NCBI RefSeq assembly: GCF_963930625.1
Contig: NC_089260.1
Span: 79,818,618-79,882,617 of the forward strand
Direction: 5' to 3'
DNA: 64,000 bases
From: Muntiacus reevesi
Lineage: Eukaryota > Chordata > Mammalia > Artiodactyla > Cervidae
Shown here: piece after piece, positions 26,346 to 39,789 of the stretch
Position numbering within the stretch: the stretch's first letter is position 1
How the letters are laid out: each line of letters begins with the position of its first letter
The notes under the pieces: generated by a model
What the model was told of the DNA's origin: nothing
The model's database searches: none
What the model saw: the letters and a program-made list of their open reading frames with translations, nothing else
Made by a program: the position numbers and the translations under genes

Positions 26346-27531
26346 CAATGATTCCAAAGGAAACGATGCCTGACTCCTCTGGAAAATCGACAGGCATCCC
26401 AGGATCCCAGTGGCAACAGGAAAGGGAAACTGGCTCTGCGGCCTCACCTCGAATGGTGTTCCTATGGCCCTTACAAGCCGCGAGGATTCTCCCAAAGGGT
26501 CCCTCGCAACTAGACAGGAGTCCTGACGTCGGTGAACACACCCGTGTTTGGAAGGGCCATCCCCACTGTAACTCGAGAATATAACCTCAGGTCGCCGAAA
26601 CTCGAAAAAAGCCATGAGACTCCCCCCTCGCCGCGAGATGAGGCCCGAATACCCTACACTGCATGCAGAGCAATTCCGTGCTCCCCTTCAAACCCGAAAG
26701 GAGACTTGATTTCCTGGATGCCACTGCGAAGAAACTCAAAGAACACTCTCTCAAGTCTAGAGGGATCCTGAGGTCAATGCAGGAACCAGAAAGAAGTCCG
26801 TGTACCCCGAATCATCTCGAGGTGAGTGCGAATTTCCTGGCTTCAAATCAAGAGGAATGCCAACTGTCCACAAGCACCACAAGGGGAGGCTTCTCGCAGC
26901 TGTACATCTGGGAGAGGGACGTTGAATTTATGGCCTCCACTGGAATCGACCGCGCGAAGCCCTGACTGTAAATCAGGCTGGAATTCTTGCAGTGACTTGA
27001 GTGCAAGCTGGATTTCATCTCACAAGATAAAGGGATGTCTGAAGCCCTTGGGGAGACAATAGAGAAAGCCATGGCTCCCTGCCTTTTCTAGAGAGGCGGC
27101 CTCCCATCCATTGGACAGCTCGAGAGGAACACGGAGTTCAATGATTCCAAAGGAGACGACGCCTGACTCCTCTGGAAAATGGACAGGAATCCCAGGATCC
27201 CAGTGGCAACTGGAAAGGGAACCTGGGTCTGCGGCCTCACGGCGAGAGGTGTTCCTATGGCCCTTTCATGCCGCGAGGATAACCCTGAGGGGTCCCTCGC
27301 AACTAGACAGGAGTCCTGACGTCGCTGAACACACCTGTGTTTGGAAGGGCCATCCCCGCTGTAACTCGAAAATATACCCCAGGTTCCCGCCGCAACTCGA
27401 GAAAAACAATGAGACTCCCTGGTCGACGCGAGTTGAGGCCCGATTCCCCTGCACTGCATGCAGAGCAATTTCGTGCTCCCCGTCAAACCCGAAAGGAGGC
27501 TTGATTTCTTTGATGACACTCCAGAGAAACT

Positions 27532-27932
27532 CAAGGAACACTCTCTCAAGTCTAGAGGGATCCTGAGGTCACTGCAGAAACCAGAAAGAGCTCTCTGTAC
27601 CCCCAATCATCTCGGGGTGAGACCGAATTTCCTAGCTTCAAATCAAGATAAATGCCACCTGTCCACAAGCACCACAAGAGGAGGCTTTTCGCAGCTGTAC
27701 GTCTGGTTAAGGGAGGTTGAATTTGCGGCCTCCAGTGTAATCGACCCCGAGATGCCCTGACTGGAAATCAGGCCGGAATTCCTGCAGTGCCTTGAGTGCA
27801 AGCTGGATTTCATCTCACAAATGATGGGATGCCTATAGCCCGTGGGGAGACACCAGAGAATGCCCTAACACCCTGCCCTTTCTCGACAGGCGGCCTCCCA
27901 TCCATTGGAGAGCTCGAGAGGAACTCGGAGTA
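27532..27932. repeat. ~400-bp tract duplicated two monomers away (copy 2)
   Basis: Partner of 25945-26345. It carries the same run of rare variants, including CATCTCGGGGTGAGACC and GCCTATAGCCCGTGGGG, with only a few differences. Either gene conversion or a local dimer duplication followed by partial replacement could explain it. Confidence 0.75.
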
Positions 27933-30900
27933 CAATGATTCCAAAGGAGACGATGCCTGACTCCTCTGGAAAATGGACAGGAATTCCAGGATCACATTGG
28001 TAACAGGAAAGGGACACTGGGTCTGCCGCCTCACCTCGAGAGGTGTTCCTATGACCCTTTCAAGCCGCGAGGAGACTCCCGAGGTGTCCCTCGCAACTAG
28101 ACAGGAGTCCTGACGTCGCTGAACACACCCGAGTTTGGAAGGGCCATCACCGTCGTTACTCGATAATATACCCGAGGTTCCCGCCGCAACTAGAGGAAAA
28201 CTTTGAGACTCCCCCCTCGCCGCGAGATGAGGCCCGATTCCCCTGCACAGCATGCAGAGCAATTGCGTGCTACCCATCAAACCCGAACGGGGCCTTGATT
28301 TCCTTGATGGCACTCCAGAGAAACTTGATGGCCTGCTGTCTCAAGTCGAGAGGGATCCTAAAGTCACTTCACCAACCAGAAACAGCTCCGAGTATTCCGA
28401 ATCATCTTGAGTTGCGAGCTGATTTCCTGGCTTCAAATCGAGAGGAATGCCAACTGTCCACCAGCACCACAAGAGGAGGCTTCTCGCAGCTGTACGTCTG
28501 GTTGAGGGAGGTTGAATTTGCGGCCTCCAGTGGCATCGACCCCGAGATGCCCTGACTCGAAATCAGGCCGGAATTACTCCAGTGACTTGAGTGCAAGCTG
28601 GATTTCATCTCACAAGTTGAAAGGATGTCTGAAGCCCCTGGGGAAACACTAGAGAATGCCCCACAACCCTGCCCTTTCTCGTCAGGCGGCCTCAAATCCA
28701 TTGGAGAGCTCGAGAGAAACACGGAGTTCAATGATTCCCAAGGAGACGATGACTGACTCCTCTGGAAAATGGACAGGAATCCCAGAATCCCAGTGGCAAC
28801 AGGAAAGGGAAAAAGGGTCTGCCGCCTCACCTCGAGAGGTTTTCCTATGGCCCTTTCAAGCTGCGAGGACACTCCCGATGGGTCCTTCCCAACTAGACAG
28901 GAGTCCTGCCGTCGCTGAACACACCCGTGTTTGGAAAGGCCAAGCCCGTCATAACTCGAGATTATAACCCAGGTTCCTGCCGCAACTAGAGAAAAACCTT
29001 GAGACTCCCCACTCGCCGCGAGTTGAGGCCCGATTCCCCTGCACAGCATGCAGAGCAATTGCGTGCTCCCCATCAAACCCGAAAGGAGCCTTGATTTCCT
29101 TGATGGCACCCCAGAGAAACCCCAGGAACACTGTCTCAAGTCTAGAGGTATCCTAAAGTCCCTTCACCAACCAGAAACAGCTCCGTGTATTCCGAATCAT
29201 CTCGAGGTGAGAGCTGATTTCCTGGCTTCAAATCAAGAGGAATGCCAACTGTCCACAAGGAACACAAGAGGAGGCTTCTCACAGCTGTATGACTGGGAGA
29301 GGGACGTTGAATTTATGGCCTCCACTGGAATTGAACCGGACATGCCCTGACCCTAAATCAGGCCAGAATTCTTGCAGTGACTTCAGTGCAAGCTGGATTT
29401 CATCTCACAAGATGAAGGGATGTCTGAAGCACCTGGGGAGACACTAGAGGAAGCCCTAGCTCCCTGCATTTTTTAGAGAGACAGCCTTCCATCAATTGGA
29501 CAGCTCGAGAGGAACACGGAGCTGAATGATTTCAAAGTACACGATGCCTGACTCCTCTGGAAAATGGACAGGAATCCCAGGATCCCAGTGGCAACAGGAA
29601 AGGGTCAATGGGTCTACCGCCTCACATCGAGAGGTTTTCCTCTGGCCCTTTCAAACCGCGAGGAGACTCCTGAATGGTCCCTCGCAACTAGACAGGAGTC
29701 CTGACGTCGCTGAACACACCCGTGTTTGGAAGGGCCATCCCCGTCATCACTCGAGAATATACACCAGGTTCCCGCTGAAACTCGTGGAAAACCATGAGAC
29801 ACCCACCTGGCAACGAGAGGAGGCCCGATTCCCCTGCACAGCATGCAGAGCAATTGTGTGCTCCCCATCAATCCAGAAAGAAGACTTGATTTCCTTGATG
29901 GTACTCCAGAGAATCCCCAGGAACACTGTCTCAAGTCTAGAGTGATCCTAAAGTCACTTCACCAACCAGAAACAGCTCCGTGTATTCCGAGTCATCTCGA
30001 GCTGAGAGCTGATGTCCTGGCTTCAAATCAAGAGGAATGCCAACTGTCTACAATCACCACAAGAGGAGGCTTCTCGCAGCTGTACGTCTGATTGAGGGAG
30101 GTTGAATTAGCGGCCTGCAGTGTAAGCCAACCCGAGATGCCCTGACTCGAAATCAGGCCGGCATTACTTCAGTGATTTGAGTGCAAGCTTGATTTCATCT
30201 CACAAGATGAAGGGATGTCTGAAGCCCTTGGGGAGACACTAGAGAATGCCCTAGCACCCTGTCCTTTCTCGACAGGCGGCCTCCCATCCATTGGACAGCT
30301 CGAGAGGAACACAGAGTTCAATGATTCCAAAGCAGACGATGCCTGACTCTTCTGGAAAATGGACAGGAATCCCAGGATCCCAGTGGCAACAGGAAAGGAA
30401 ACCAGGGTCTGAGGCCTCACCTCGAGAGGTGTTCCTTTGGCCCTTTCAAGCCGCGAGGAGACGCCCGAGGGGTCCCTCGCAACTAGACAGGAGTCCTGAC
30501 GTCACTGAACACGCCCGTGTTTGGAAGCACCATCCCCGTCGTAACTGGAGAATATACCCCTGGTTCCCGCCGAAAGGCGAGAAAAACCATGAAACCCCCA
30601 TTTGCCACGAGATGAGCCCCGATTCCCCTGCACAGCATGCAGAGCAATCGCGTGCTCCACATCAAACCCGAAAGGAGCCTTGATTCCTTGCTGTCACTCC
30701 AGAGAAACCCAAGGAACACTCTCTCAAGTCTAGAGGGAGCCAAAAGTTATTTCACCAACCAGAAACAGCTCCGTGTATTCCGAATCATCTCGAGCTGGGA
30801 GCTGATTTCCTGGCTTCAAATCAAGAGGAATGCCAACTGTTCACAAGCACCACAAGAGGAGGCTTCTCGCAGCTGTACGTCTGGTTGAGGGAGGTTGAAT

Positions 30901-31269
30901 TTGCGGCCTCCAGTGGAATCGACCCCGAGAGGCCCTGACTCGAAATCAGGCCGGAATTCCTGCAGTAAATTGAATGCAAGCTGGATTTCATCTCACAAGA
31001 TGAAGGGATGACTGAAGCCCCTGGGGAGACAATAGAGAAAGCCCTAGCTCCCTGCCTTTTCTAGAGAGGCAGCCTCGCATCAATTGGTAAGCTCGAGAGG
31101 AACACGGAGTTCAATGATTCCAAAGGAGACAATGCCTGACTCTGGAAAACGGACAGGAATCCCAGGATTCCATTGGCAACAGGAAAGGGACAATCGGTCT
31201 GCCGCCTCACCTCGAGAGATTTTCCTATGGCCCTTTCAAGCCGCGAGGAGACTCCCGACGGGACCCTCA

Positions 31270-34200
31270 CAACTAGACAGGAGTCCTGACGTCACTGAGC
31301 ACACCCGTGATTGGAAGGGCCATCCCTTCGTAACTCGAGAATATACCCCAAGTTCCCGCCGCAACTCGAGAAAAACCATGAGACGCCCCACTCGCTGCTA
31401 GATCAGGCCTGATTCCCCTGCACAGCATGCAGAGCAATTGCGTCCTCCCCATCAAACCGGAAAGGAGCCTTGATTTCCTTGATGGCACTCAAGAGAAACC
31501 CCAGGAACACTGTCTCAAGTCTAGAGGGACCCAAAAGTCACTTCTCCATCAAGAAACAGCTCGGTGTATTCTGAATCATCTCGAGCTGAGAGCTGATTTC
31601 CTGGCTTCCAATCAAGAGGAATGCCAACTGTCCACAAGCACCACAAGAGGAGACTTCTGGCAGGTGTACGTCTGTTTGAGGGAGGTTGAATTTGAGGGCC
31701 CCAGTGGAATTGACCTGGAGATATCCTGACTCGAAATCAGGCTGGAATTCCTGCAGTGACTGGAGTGCAAGCTGGATTTCATCTCACAAGATGAAGGGAT
31801 GTCTGAAGCCCCTGGTGAGACACTAGAGAATGCCCTAGCACCCTGCACTTTCTCGACAGGTGGCCCCCATTGCATTGGACAGCTCCAGAGGAACACGGAG
31901 TTCAATGATTCCAAAGGAGACGATGCCTGACTCCTTTGGAAAATGGACAGGAATCCCAGGATCCCAGTGGCAACAGGAAAGGGCACCTGGGTTTGCGGCC
32001 TCAACTAGAGAGGTGTTCCTATGGCCCTTTCAAGCCGCGAGGAGACTCCCGAGGGTCCCTCGCAACTAGACAGGAGTCCTGATGTCACTAAACACACCCG
32101 TGTTTGGAAGGGCCAACCCCGTCGTAACAGGAGAATGTACCCCAGGTTCCAGCCGCAACTCTAGAAAAACCATGAGACGCTCCCCTCGGCGCGAGATGAA
32201 GCCCGATTCCCCTGCAATGCGTGTAGAGCAATTCCGTTCTCCCGTCAAACCCGACAGCAGCCTTGATTTCCTTGATGGCACTCCAGAGAAACTCAAGGAA
32301 CACTCTCTCAAGTCTAGAGGGATCCTGAGGTCACTGCAGGAACCAGAAAGAGTTCCGTGTACCCCCAATCATCTCGAGGTGAGAGCGAATTTCCTGGCTT
32401 CAATCAAGAGGAATGCCAACTGTCCACCAGCAGCACAAGAGGAGGCTTCTCGCAGCTGTACGTTTGGGAGAGGGCGTTTGAACTTATGGCCTACAGTGAA
32501 ATTGAACCCGAGAAAACCTGACTCGAAATCAGGCCGGAATTCTTGCAGTGACATGAATGCAAGCTGGATTTTATCTCACAAGATAAAGGGATGTCTGAAG
32601 CCCCTGGTGAGACACTACAGAAAGCCCTAGCTCCCTGCCCTTTCTCGAAAGGCGGCCTCCCATCAATTGGACAGCTTGAGAGGAGCACGGAGTTCTATGA
32701 TTCCAAAGGTGAGGATGCCTGACTCCTCTGGAAAATGGACAGGAAGCCCAGGATCCCAGTGGCAACAGGGAAGGGACAATGGGTCTGCCGCCTCTACTCG
32801 AGAGGTTTTCCTATGGCCCTTTCAAGCCACGAGGAGACTCCCGAGGGGTCCCTCGCAACTAGACAGGAGTCCTGACGTCGCTGAGCACACCCGTGTTTGG
32901 AAGCACCATCCCCTTCGAAACTGGAGAATATACCCCAGGTTCCCACCGCAACTCGAGAAAAACCATGAGACTGCCCCCTCGCCGAGAGATGAGGCCGGAT
33001 TACCTTGCACAGCATGCAGAGCAATTACGTGCTCCCCATCAAACCCGAAAGGATCCTTGATTTCCTTGATGGCACTCCAGAGAAACCCCAGGAACACTGT
33101 GTCAAGTCTAGAGGGATCCTAAAGTCACTTCACCAACCAGAAACAGCTCCATGTATTCCGAATCATCTCGAGCTGAGAGCTGATTTGCTGGCATCAAATC
33201 AAGAGGAATGCCAACTGTCCACAAGCACCAAAAGAGGAGGCTTCTGGCAGCTGTACGACTGGTTGAGGGAGGTTGAAACTGCGGCCTCCAGTGGAATCGA
33301 CCCCGAGATGCCCTGACTCGAAATCAGGCTGGAATTCCTGCAGCGACTTGAGTGCAACCTGGATTTCATCTCACAAGATGAAGTGATGTCCGAAGCCCCT
33401 GGGGTGACACTAGAGAAAGCCCTAGCTCCCTGCCTTTTCTAGAGAAGCGGCCTCCCATCCATTGGACAGCTCGAGAGGAACACGGAGTTCCATGGTTCAA
33501 AAGGAGACGATGCCTGACTCCTCTGGAAAATGGACAGGAATCCCAGGTTCCCAGTGGCAACAGGAAAGGGAATCTCCGTCTGCGGCCTCACCTTGAGAGG
33601 TTTTCCTATCGCCCTTTCAAGCCGCGAGGAGACTACCGAGGAGTCCCTCGCAAGTAGACAGGAGTCCTGACGTCGCTGAACACACCCGTGTTTGGAAAGG
33701 CCATCCCCTTCGTTACTCGAGAATATACCCATGGTTCCCGCCGCAACTCGAGAAAAACCATGAGACGCCCCCCTCGCCGCGAAATGAGGCCCGATTCCCC
33801 TGCACTGCATGCAGAGCAATTCCGAGCTCCCCGTCAAACCCGAAAGGAGCCTTGATTTCCTTGAAGGCACTCCAGAGAAACTCAAGGAACACTCTCTCAA
33901 GTCTAGAGGGATCCTGAAGTCACTGCAAGAACCAGAAAGAGCTCCATGTACCACCAATCATTTCGACATGAGAGCGAATGTCCTGGCTTCAATCAAGAGA
34001 AATGCCAACTGTCCACAAGCATCACAAGAGGAGGCTTCTCGCAGCTGTACGTCTGGGAGAGGGACATTGAATATATGGGCTCCACTGGAAACGACCCCGA
34101 GATGGTCTGACTCGAAACCAGGCCGGAATTCTTGCAGTGACTTGAGTGCAAGCTGGATTTCATCTCACAAGATAAAGGGATGTCTGAAGCCCCTGGCGAG

Positions 34201-37200
34201 ACATTAGAGAAAGCCCTAGCTCCCTGCCTTTTATAGAGAGGCGGCCTCCCATCCATTGGACAGCTCGAGAGGAACACGGAGTTCAATGATTCCAAAGGAG
34301 ACGATGCCTGACTCCTCTGGAAAATGGACAGGAATCCCAGGATCCTAGTGTCAACAGGAAAGGGATAATGGGTTTGCCGCCTCACCTCGAGAGGTGTTCC
34401 TCTGGCCCTTGCATGCCCCGAGGAGACTCCCGAGGGGTCCCTCGCAACTAGACAGGAGTTCTGACATCGCAGAACACACCCGGGTTTGGAAGGGCCATCC
34501 CCGTCGTAACTCGAGAATATAACCCACGTTCCCGCCACAATTCAAGAAAAACCATGAGACTCCCCCCTCGCCGCGAGATGAGGCCCGATTACCCTGCACA
34601 GCATGCAGAGCAATTGCGTGCTCCCCATCAAACCCAAAAGGAGCCTTGATTTCCTTGATGGCACTCCAGAGAAACCCCAGTAACACTGTCTCAAGACTAG
34701 AGGGATCCTAAAGTCAATTCACCAACTGGAAACAGCTCCGTGTATTCCTAATCATCTCTAGCTGAGAGCTGATTTCCTGGCTTCAAATCAGGAGGAATGC
34801 CAACTGTCCACAACACCACAGGAGGAGGCTTCTTGCAGCTGCACGTCAGGTTGAGGGAGGTTGAATTTGCGGCCTCCAGTGGAATTGACCCCGAGATGCC
34901 CTCTCGAAATCAGGCCGGAATTCCTGCAGTGACTTGAGTGCAAGCTGGATTTCATCTCACAAGATGAAGGGATGTCTGAAGCCCCTGGGGAGACACTAGG
35001 GAAATCCCTAGCTCCCTGCCTTTCCTAGAGATGCGGCTTCCCATCAATTGGACAGCTCGAGAGAAACACGGTGTTCAATTATTCCAAAGGAGACGATGCC
35101 TGACTCCTCTGGAAAATGGACAGGAATCCCAGGATCCCAGTGGCAACAGGAAAGGGACAATGGGTTTGACGCCTCACCTCGAGAGGTTTTCCTATGGCCC
35201 TTTCAAGCCACAAGGAGACTCCCCAAGGGTCCCTCGCAACTAGACAGGAGTCCTGACGTCGCTGAACACACCCGTGTTTGGAAGGGCCATCCCCGTCGTA
35301 ACTCGAGAATATATCCCAGGTTCCCGCCGCAACTCGAGAAAAACAATGAGACTCGCCCCTCACCGAGAGATGAGGCCCGATTCCCCTGCACAGCATGCAG
35401 AGCAATTGCGTGCTCCCCATCAAACCCGAAAGGAACCTTGATTTCCTTGAAGGCACTCCAGAGAAACCCCAGGAACACTGTCTCAAGACTAGAGGGATCC
35501 TAAAGCCACTTCACCAAACAGAAACAGCTCCGTGTATTCCGAATCATCTCGAGCTGAGAGCTGATTTCCAGGCTTCAAATCAAGAGGAATGCCAACTGTC
35601 CACAAGCACCACAACAGCAGGCTTCTCGCAGCTGTACGTCTGGTTGTGGGACGTTGAATTAGTGGCCTCCAGTGGAATTGACCACGAGATGCCCTGACTC
35701 GAAATCAGGCCGGAATTCCTGCAGTGACGTGAGTGCAAGCTGGATTTCATCTCACAAGATGAAGGGATGTCTGAAGCCCCTGGGGAGACACTAGAGAATT
35801 CCCTAGCGCCCTGCCCTTTCTAGACAGGAGGTCTCCCATCCATTGGACGGCTCGAGAGTAACACGGAGTTCAATGATTCCAAAGGAGACCATGCCTGACT
35901 CCTCTGGAAAATGGACAGGAATCCCAGGATCCTAGTGGCAACAGGAAAGGGAACCTGGGTCTGCGGCATCACATCGAGAGGTGTTCCTATGGCCCTTTCA
36001 AGCCGCGAGGAGAATCCCGAGGGGTCCCTCGCAACTAGACAGGAGTCTCCTGACGTCGCTGAACACACCCGTGTTTGGAAGGGCCATCCCCGCCATAACT
36101 CGAGAATGTACCCCAGGTTCCCGCCGCAACTCTCGAAAAACCATGAGACTCCCCCCTCGCCACGGGATGAAGCCCGATTCCCCTGCACTGCGTGCAGAGC
36201 AATTCCGTGCTCCCCGTCAAACCAGAAAGGAGCCTTGATTTCCTTGATGACACTCCAGAGAACCTCAAGGAACATTCTCTCAAGCCTAGAGGGATCCTGA
36301 GGTCACTGCAGGAAACAGAAACAGCTCCGTGTACCCCCAATCATCTCGAGGTGAGAGCAAATTTCCTGGCTTCAAATCAAGAGGAATGCCAACTGTCCAC
36401 ACGCATGACAAGAGGAGACTTCTCGTAGCTGGACGTCTGGGAAAGGGACGTTGAATTTATGGGCTCCACTGGAATTGACCCCGAGATGCCCTGACTCTTA
36501 ATCAGTCCGGAATTCTTCCAGTGACTTGAGTGCAAGCTGGATTTCATCACACAAGATAAAGGGATGTCTGAAGCCCCTGGAGAGACACTAGAGAAAGCCC
36601 TAGCTCCCTGCCTTTTCTAGAGATGCGGACTCCCATGCATTGTACAGCGCGAGAGGATCACGGAGTTCAACGATTCCAAAGGGGACGATGCCTGACTCCA
36701 CTGGAAAATGGACAGGAGTCCCAGGATCACAGTGGCAACAGAAAAGAGACAATGGGTCTGAGGTCTCACCTCGAGAGGTGTTCCTATGGCCCTTTCAAGC
36801 CGCAAAGAGACTCCAGAGGGGTCCCTCGCAACTAGACATGTGTCCTGACGTCGCTGAACACACCCGTCTTTGGTAGGACCATCCTCGTCGTAACTCGAGC
36901 ATATACCCCAGGTTCCCGCCACAATTCGAGAAAAACCATGAGATTCCCCCCTCGCCACAAGATGAAGCCCGATTCCCCTGGACTGAGTGCAGAGCAATTC
37001 CGTGCTCCCTGTCAAACCAGAAAGGAGCCTTGATATCCTTGATGGAACTCCAGAGAAAATCAAGGAACACTCTATCAAGTCTAGAGGGATTCTGAGGTCA
37101 CTGCAGTAAGGAGAAAGAGCTCTGTGTAACCCCAATCATCTCGAGGTGAGATCGAATTTCCTGGCTTCAAATTAAGAGTTATGCCAACTGTCCACAATCA

Positions 37201-37660
37201 CCATAAGAGGAGGCTTCTCCCAGCTGTACGTCTGGGAGAGGGACCTTGAATTTATGGCCTACACTGTAAACGACCCCGAAATGCCCTGATTCTAAATCAA
37301 CCGGAATTCCTGCAGTGACTTGAGTGCAAGCTGGATTTCATCTCACAAGATAAAGGGATGTCTGAAGCCCTGGGGAGACACTAGAGAAAGCCGTAGCTGC
37401 CTGCGTTTTCTAGAGAGGCGGCCTCCCATATATTGGACAGCTCGAGAGGAACACGGAATTCAATGATTCCAAAGGAGACGATGCCTGACTCCTTGGAAAA
37501 TGGACAGGAATCCCAGGATCCCAGTGGCAACAGGAAAGGGACAATGGGTCTGCCGCCTCACCTTGAGAGGTTTTCCTATTGCCCTTTCAAGCCGCCAGGA
37601 GACTCCCAAGTGGTCCCTCGCAACTAGACAGGAGTCCTGACGTCGCTGAACACACCCGTG
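31270..37660. repeat. Diverged relative of the right-end 8-monomer repeat
   Basis: Matches the right-end repeat in three colinear pieces: about 31270-31450 with 52980-53155 (shift ~21704); about 31455-33990 with 53955-56490 (shift ~22500); and about 35030-37660 with 56740-59370 (shift ~21708). Shift changes of about 796 bp mean that one monomer is fused away near 31450 and one extra monomer is present at about 34.0-35.0 kb. Shared private variants include AGATCAGGCCTGATTCC (about 31402 and 53105), GACCTGGAGATA (31711 and 54209) and CACGGTGTTCAATTATTCC (35068 and 56777). It is clearly more diverged than the two right-end copies are from each other. Confidence 0.75.
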
Positions 37661-39789
37661 TTTGGAAGGGCCATCCCCGCTGTATCTAGAGAATATACCC
37701 CAGGTTACCGCCGCAACTCGAGAAAAACCATGAGACTCCCCCCTCGCCACGAGATGAGGCCCGATTCCCCTGCACTGCATGCAGAGCAATTGCGTGCTCC
37801 CATCAAACCCGAAAGGAGCTTTGATTTCCTTGAAGGCACTCCAGTGAAAACCCAGGAAAACTGTCTCAAGTCTAGAGGGATCCTAACTTCACTTCACCAA
37901 CCAGAAACAGCTCCATGTATTCCGAAACATCTCGAGCTGAGAGGTGATTTCCTGGCTGCAAATCAAGAGGAATGCCAACTGTCCACAAGCACCACAAGAC
38001 GAGGCTTCTCGCAGCTGTACATCTGGTTGAGGGAGGTTGAATTTGAGGCCTCCAGTGGAATCGACCCCGAGATGCCCTGACTCGAAATCAGGCCGGAATT
38101 CCTGCAGTGACTTTAGTGCAAGCTGGATTTCATCTCACAAATGAAGGGATGTCTGAAGCCCCTGGGGAGACAGTAGAGAATGTCCTAGCACCATGCCCTT
38201 TCTCCCCAGGCGGCCTCCCATCCATTGGACAGCTCGAGAGGAACACGGAGTACATTGATTCCAAAGGAGACGATGCCTGACTCCTCTGGAAAATGGACAG
38301 GAATCCCAGGTTCCCAGTGGCAACAGGATAGGGAACCTGGGTATGCCACCTCACCTCGAGAGGTGTTCCTATGGCCCTTTCAAGCCGCGAGGAGACTCCC
38401 GAGCGATTCCTCGCAACTAGACAGTAGTCCTGACGTCGCTGAACACACTCGTCTTTGGAAGGGCCATCCAGGCCATAACTCGAGAATATACCCCAGGTTC
38501 GCACCGCAACTCGAGAAAAACCATGAGACTCTCCCCTCGCCGCGAGATGAAGCACAATTCCCCTGCACTGCATGCAAAGCAATTCAATGTTCCCCCTCAA
38601 ACCCGAAAGGAGCCTTGATTTCCTGGATGGCGTTCCAGAGAACTCAAGGAACACTCTCTCAAGTCTAGAGGGATCCTGAGGTCACTGCAGGAACCAAAAA
38701 GAGCTCCGTGTACCCCGAATCATCTCAAGTTGAGAGCGAATTTCCTGGCTTCAAATCAAGAGGAATGCCAACTGTCCACAAGCACCACAAGAGGAGGCTT
38801 CTCGCAGCTGTACGTCTGGTTGTGGGAGGTTGAATTTTTGGCCTCCACTGGAATCGACCCCGAGATGCCCTGACCCGAAATCAGGCCTGAATTCTTGCAG
38901 TGGCTTGAGTGCAACCTGGATTTCATCCCACAAGATGAAGGGATGTCTGAAGCCCCTGTGGAGACACTCGAGAAAGCACTATCTCCCTCCCTTATCTAGA
39001 GAGCCTGCCTCCCATCAACTGGACAGCTCGAGAGGAACATGGAGTTCAATGATTCCAAAGGAGACGATGCCTGACTCCTCTGGAAAATGGACAGGAATCA
39101 CAAGATCCCAGTGTCAATAGGAAAGGGACAATGGGTCTGCTGCCTCACCTCGAGAGGTTTTCCTATGGCCCTTTCAAGCCGCGAGGAGACTCCCGAGGGG
39201 TCCCTCGCAACTATACAGGAGTCCTGACGTCGCTGAACACACCCGTGTTTGGAAGGGCCATCCCCGTCGTAACTCGAGAATATACCCCAGGTTCCCGCCG
39301 CACCTTGGGAAAAACAATGAGACTCCCCCCTCGCCACGAGATGAGGCCCGATTCCCCTGCACAGCGTGCAGAGCAATCGCGTGCTCCACATCAAACCCGA
39401 AAGGAGCCTTGATTTCCTTGATGGCACTCCAGAGAAACCCCTGGAACATTCTCTCAAGTCTAGAGGGAGCCAAAAGTCATTTCACCAACCAGAAACAGCT
39501 CCGTGTATTCCGAATCATCTCGAGCTGGGAGCTGATTTCCTGGCTTCAAATCAAGAGGAATGCCAACTGTTCACAAGCACCACAAGAGGAGGCTTCTCGC
39601 AGCTGTACGTCTGGTTGAGGGAGGTTGAATTTGCGGCCTCCAGTGGAATCGACCCCGAGAGGCCCTGACTCGAAATCAGGCCAGAATTCCTGCAGTGACT
39701 TGAATGCAAGCTGGATTTCATCTCACAAGATGAAGGGATGACTGAAGCCCCTGGGGAGACAATAGAGAAAGCCCTAGATCCCTGCCTTT

